DNA of 64,000 bases from Paenibacillus phoenicis. Lineage in GTDB: Bacteria; Bacillota; Bacilli; Paenibacillales; Paenibacillaceae. Made by a program: the position numbers and the translations under genes. The notes beneath the pieces were generated by a model. The model was not told the origin of the DNA, searched no databases, and saw only the letters and a program-made list of their open reading frames with translations. The first letter of the stretch is position 1; each line of letters begins with the position of its first letter. The stretch is from assembly GCF_034718895.1 (NCBI RefSeq), contig NZ_JAYERP010000001.1:2644501-2708500 (forward strand), given 5' to 3'. Below are positions 62,875 through 64,000 of the stretch, one piece after another.

Positions 62875-62907
62875 AAAAGGGGGTCATGTAATAAGTGTAC
62901 CCCCTTT
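62875..62907 (+). terminator. Hairpin after the histidinol-phosphatase gene
   Basis: AAAGGGGGT and ACCCCCTTT pair around a 14-base loop, followed by CTATT; a likely terminator for the plus-strand gene. Confidence 0.55.
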
Positions 62908-62959
62908 CTATTAGGGTTTGATCACAGCTATATTTCATTTGTGTAACAAAAACGATCAC

Positions 62960-63523
62960 TTATGTTTCAAAGGACTTCCCTTCGATGATATATCGTTTGA
63001 GCGCCAATCTTCGGCCTCTTCGCCCCGCCGGGGAGAGCCTTCCGGCTTCCCGCAGACCGCATTTCCGAAGGACGCGCTCCGATGCCGGATTGTCCGGGCT
63101 GCAGCGTGCTTCGACGCAGCCGAGCCCAAGTGTCTCAAAAGCGAAATCCAGCACACTCGCTGCCGCTTCCGTTGCATAGCCCTGGTTCCAATGCGCCGGG
63201 GAGATCAGATAGCCGAGTCGCGCAGTTTGTCCCTCAACGTCCCAATGCTGCAGCGAGCATAAACCAATCCAATCTCCTTCCGCTTTACGAATCACAGCAA
63301 AGTGAAGATCCCGCAATACACGGTAGGATTCCTCGAAATAGCGGTATAGCCGGCCGGGAAATAGCAGCTTGCCCGGATTGAGTTCGGTAAAGGCGCGCAC
63401 CGCCGGATCGGACATGCAGCGAAACATCGCCTCCGCATCCTCCGGAAGCAGCCGCCGCAGCACCAGCCGCTCACTTTCCAGGACTGGAAACTGCCGCCGC
63501 AGCTGCTCTTTCATTTCCGTCAT
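62960..63523 (-). CDS. GNAT family N-acetyltransferase (RimJ/RimL-like)
   Basis: A 187-residue acetyl-CoA-dependent acetyltransferase: ESERLVLRRLLPEDAEAMF, FAVIRKAEGDWIGLCSLQ, LGYLISPAHWNQGYATEAAASVLDFAF (acetyl-CoA loop QGYAT) and NPASERVLRKCGL. This is the Acetyltransf_3 pattern of enzymes acting on protein N-termini or small amines. Start ATG 63523 with GGGGGG-AT upstream is weakish. Single gene. Confidence 0.9.
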   Translation of the reverse strand: MTEMKEQLRRQFPVLESERLVLRRLLPEDAEAMFRCMSDPAVRAFTELNPGKLLFPGRLYRYFEESYRVLRDLHFAVIRKAEGDWIGLCSLQHWDVEGQTARLGYLISPAHWNQGYATEAAASVLDFAFETLGLGCVEARCSPDNPASERVLRKCGLREAGRLSPAGRRGRRLALKRYIIEGKSFET

Positions 63524-63559
63524 GTCCCATCCCCCCCGGATCTCGCTTCTAAAATCCTG

Positions 63560-64000
63560 TCACACCTTATCCCCTTGCATCTGTTCCGAGGCGCGATAAA
63601 TTCTTGCCACCCCGTAATGCACCACATAACAGAAGAAGGTAATCAAAAAGATCCATTTGCAAAACCCCACCATATGCGCCACGTTCGCGGCATCGGTAAA
63701 ATAATCCGCCGTTTCTCGGAGCACATATCCCGGATGCCTGAGCAAGTCCCAGCTGTTCCAGCGGATAAAGCGGCCGAGATAAATGCCGAAGCTGCTAAGC
63801 AGCAGCACGAGAACAGCAAACGCCCAGCCTGCCAAGCCGCCTCCCGCTCGCCGCACCAGGTGATGCACCGATGCCAGGGATACCGTCGCCAGCGCCAATC
63901 CCAGCAACGCAGCAAACAACAACGTAAAGAGGTGATCCCAGAACGAAAGCTCTTCCCAGAACCGGATGCCCGCCGCAATCGGGTAACGGTTAAACGGGTG
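63560..64000 (-). CDS. DUF1361-like membrane protein, 5' end beyond the window
   Basis: The frame stays open to base 64000, so only the last 147 residues are seen (starting HPFNRYPIAAGIRFWEEL). Four hydrophobic segments are visible, with SSFGIYLGRFIRWNSWDLLRHP, the conserved block of DUF1361 proteins. An internal TTG at 63922 is not the start. Function unknown; integral membrane. Confidence 0.8.
   Translation of the reverse strand, partial: HPFNRYPIAAGIRFWEELSFWDHLFTLLFAALLGLALATVSLASVHHLVRRAGGGLAGWAFAVLVLLLSSFGIYLGRFIRWNSWDLLRHPGYVLRETADYFTDAANVAHMVGFCKWIFLITFFCYVVHYGVARIYRASEQMQGDKV

Overview
The window looks like chromosomal DNA of an endospore-forming, moderately GC-rich member of the Bacillales, most likely Paenibacillus or a close relative. 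This is an inference from gene content and style: gerM-rph-rdgB in the Bacillus order, gerE, a YhcN-type spore lipoprotein, a YheC/D ATP-grasp protein, a YjcZ-like spore peptide, ecsAB, a YkoEDC thiamine-precursor transporter under a TPP riboswitch, strong AGGAGG ribosome binding sites and frequent TTG/GTG starts.

Layout. 0.2-4 kb: tRNA-Gly(CCC), tRNA-Arg(TCT) with a duplicated 3' end, two small unknown genes and asnB flanked by two arrays of a degenerate TTAAC-N13-GTTAA repeat. 4-18 kb: housekeeping and metabolic genes (rdgB, rph, gerM, yutG-like, metallo-hydrolase plus methyltransferase, membrane-anchored foldase, M20 dipeptidase, gerE, glpK, MarR regulator, rpiR-nagB-nagA). 18-47 kb: a large, almost entirely minus-strand locus for sugar-nucleotide synthesis and glycosyl transfer, which I read as a spore-surface glycosylation island. 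47-64 kb: ykoEDC, psd, a DUF4097-type lipoprotein, AraC regulator, a truncated flavin-binding gene, aminotransferase, ecsAB, DEAD-type helicase, SDR, cheX, LysR regulator, histidinol-phosphatase, GNAT and a DUF1361-like gene cut by the window end.

The 19-47 kb island is the most interesting part. It encodes at least ten glycosyltransferases or CgeB-like proteins, two CapE-type 4,6-dehydratases, an RmlD-type reductase, a 2-epimerase of the EAGNRCFD type, a UDP-sugar 6-dehydrogenase, an Rmd-like SDR and a sugar nucleotidyltransferase, plus a small beta-rich protein that could be a surface acceptor. Six proteins share runs of a four-residue unit, [YF]-x-x-[GA], placed outside the catalytic domain: two CgeB paralogs, a family 2 enzyme, a GT-D enzyme, a second family 2 enzyme (weakly) and a tiny protein that is otherwise almost pure Arg/Lys. 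Several enzymes also carry long Arg/Lys-rich extensions. Between them lies an operon of three small helical proteins I do not recognise. Sigma-K-like promoter motifs (AC-N16/17-CATAnnnT) precede gerE, that operon, the beta-rich protein and two glycosyltransferase units. I propose, as inference, a late mother-cell system in which glycosyltransferases are docked to each other or to a polycationic scaffold through a shared glycine-zipper-like helix.

Mobile DNA is limited to an IS3-family element (about 34168-35384) inserted into a roughly 65-bp tandem repeat, and an IS1595-like gene (35692-36597) that appears to have lost its catalytic residues; both sit inside the glycosylation island and separate two of its transcription units.
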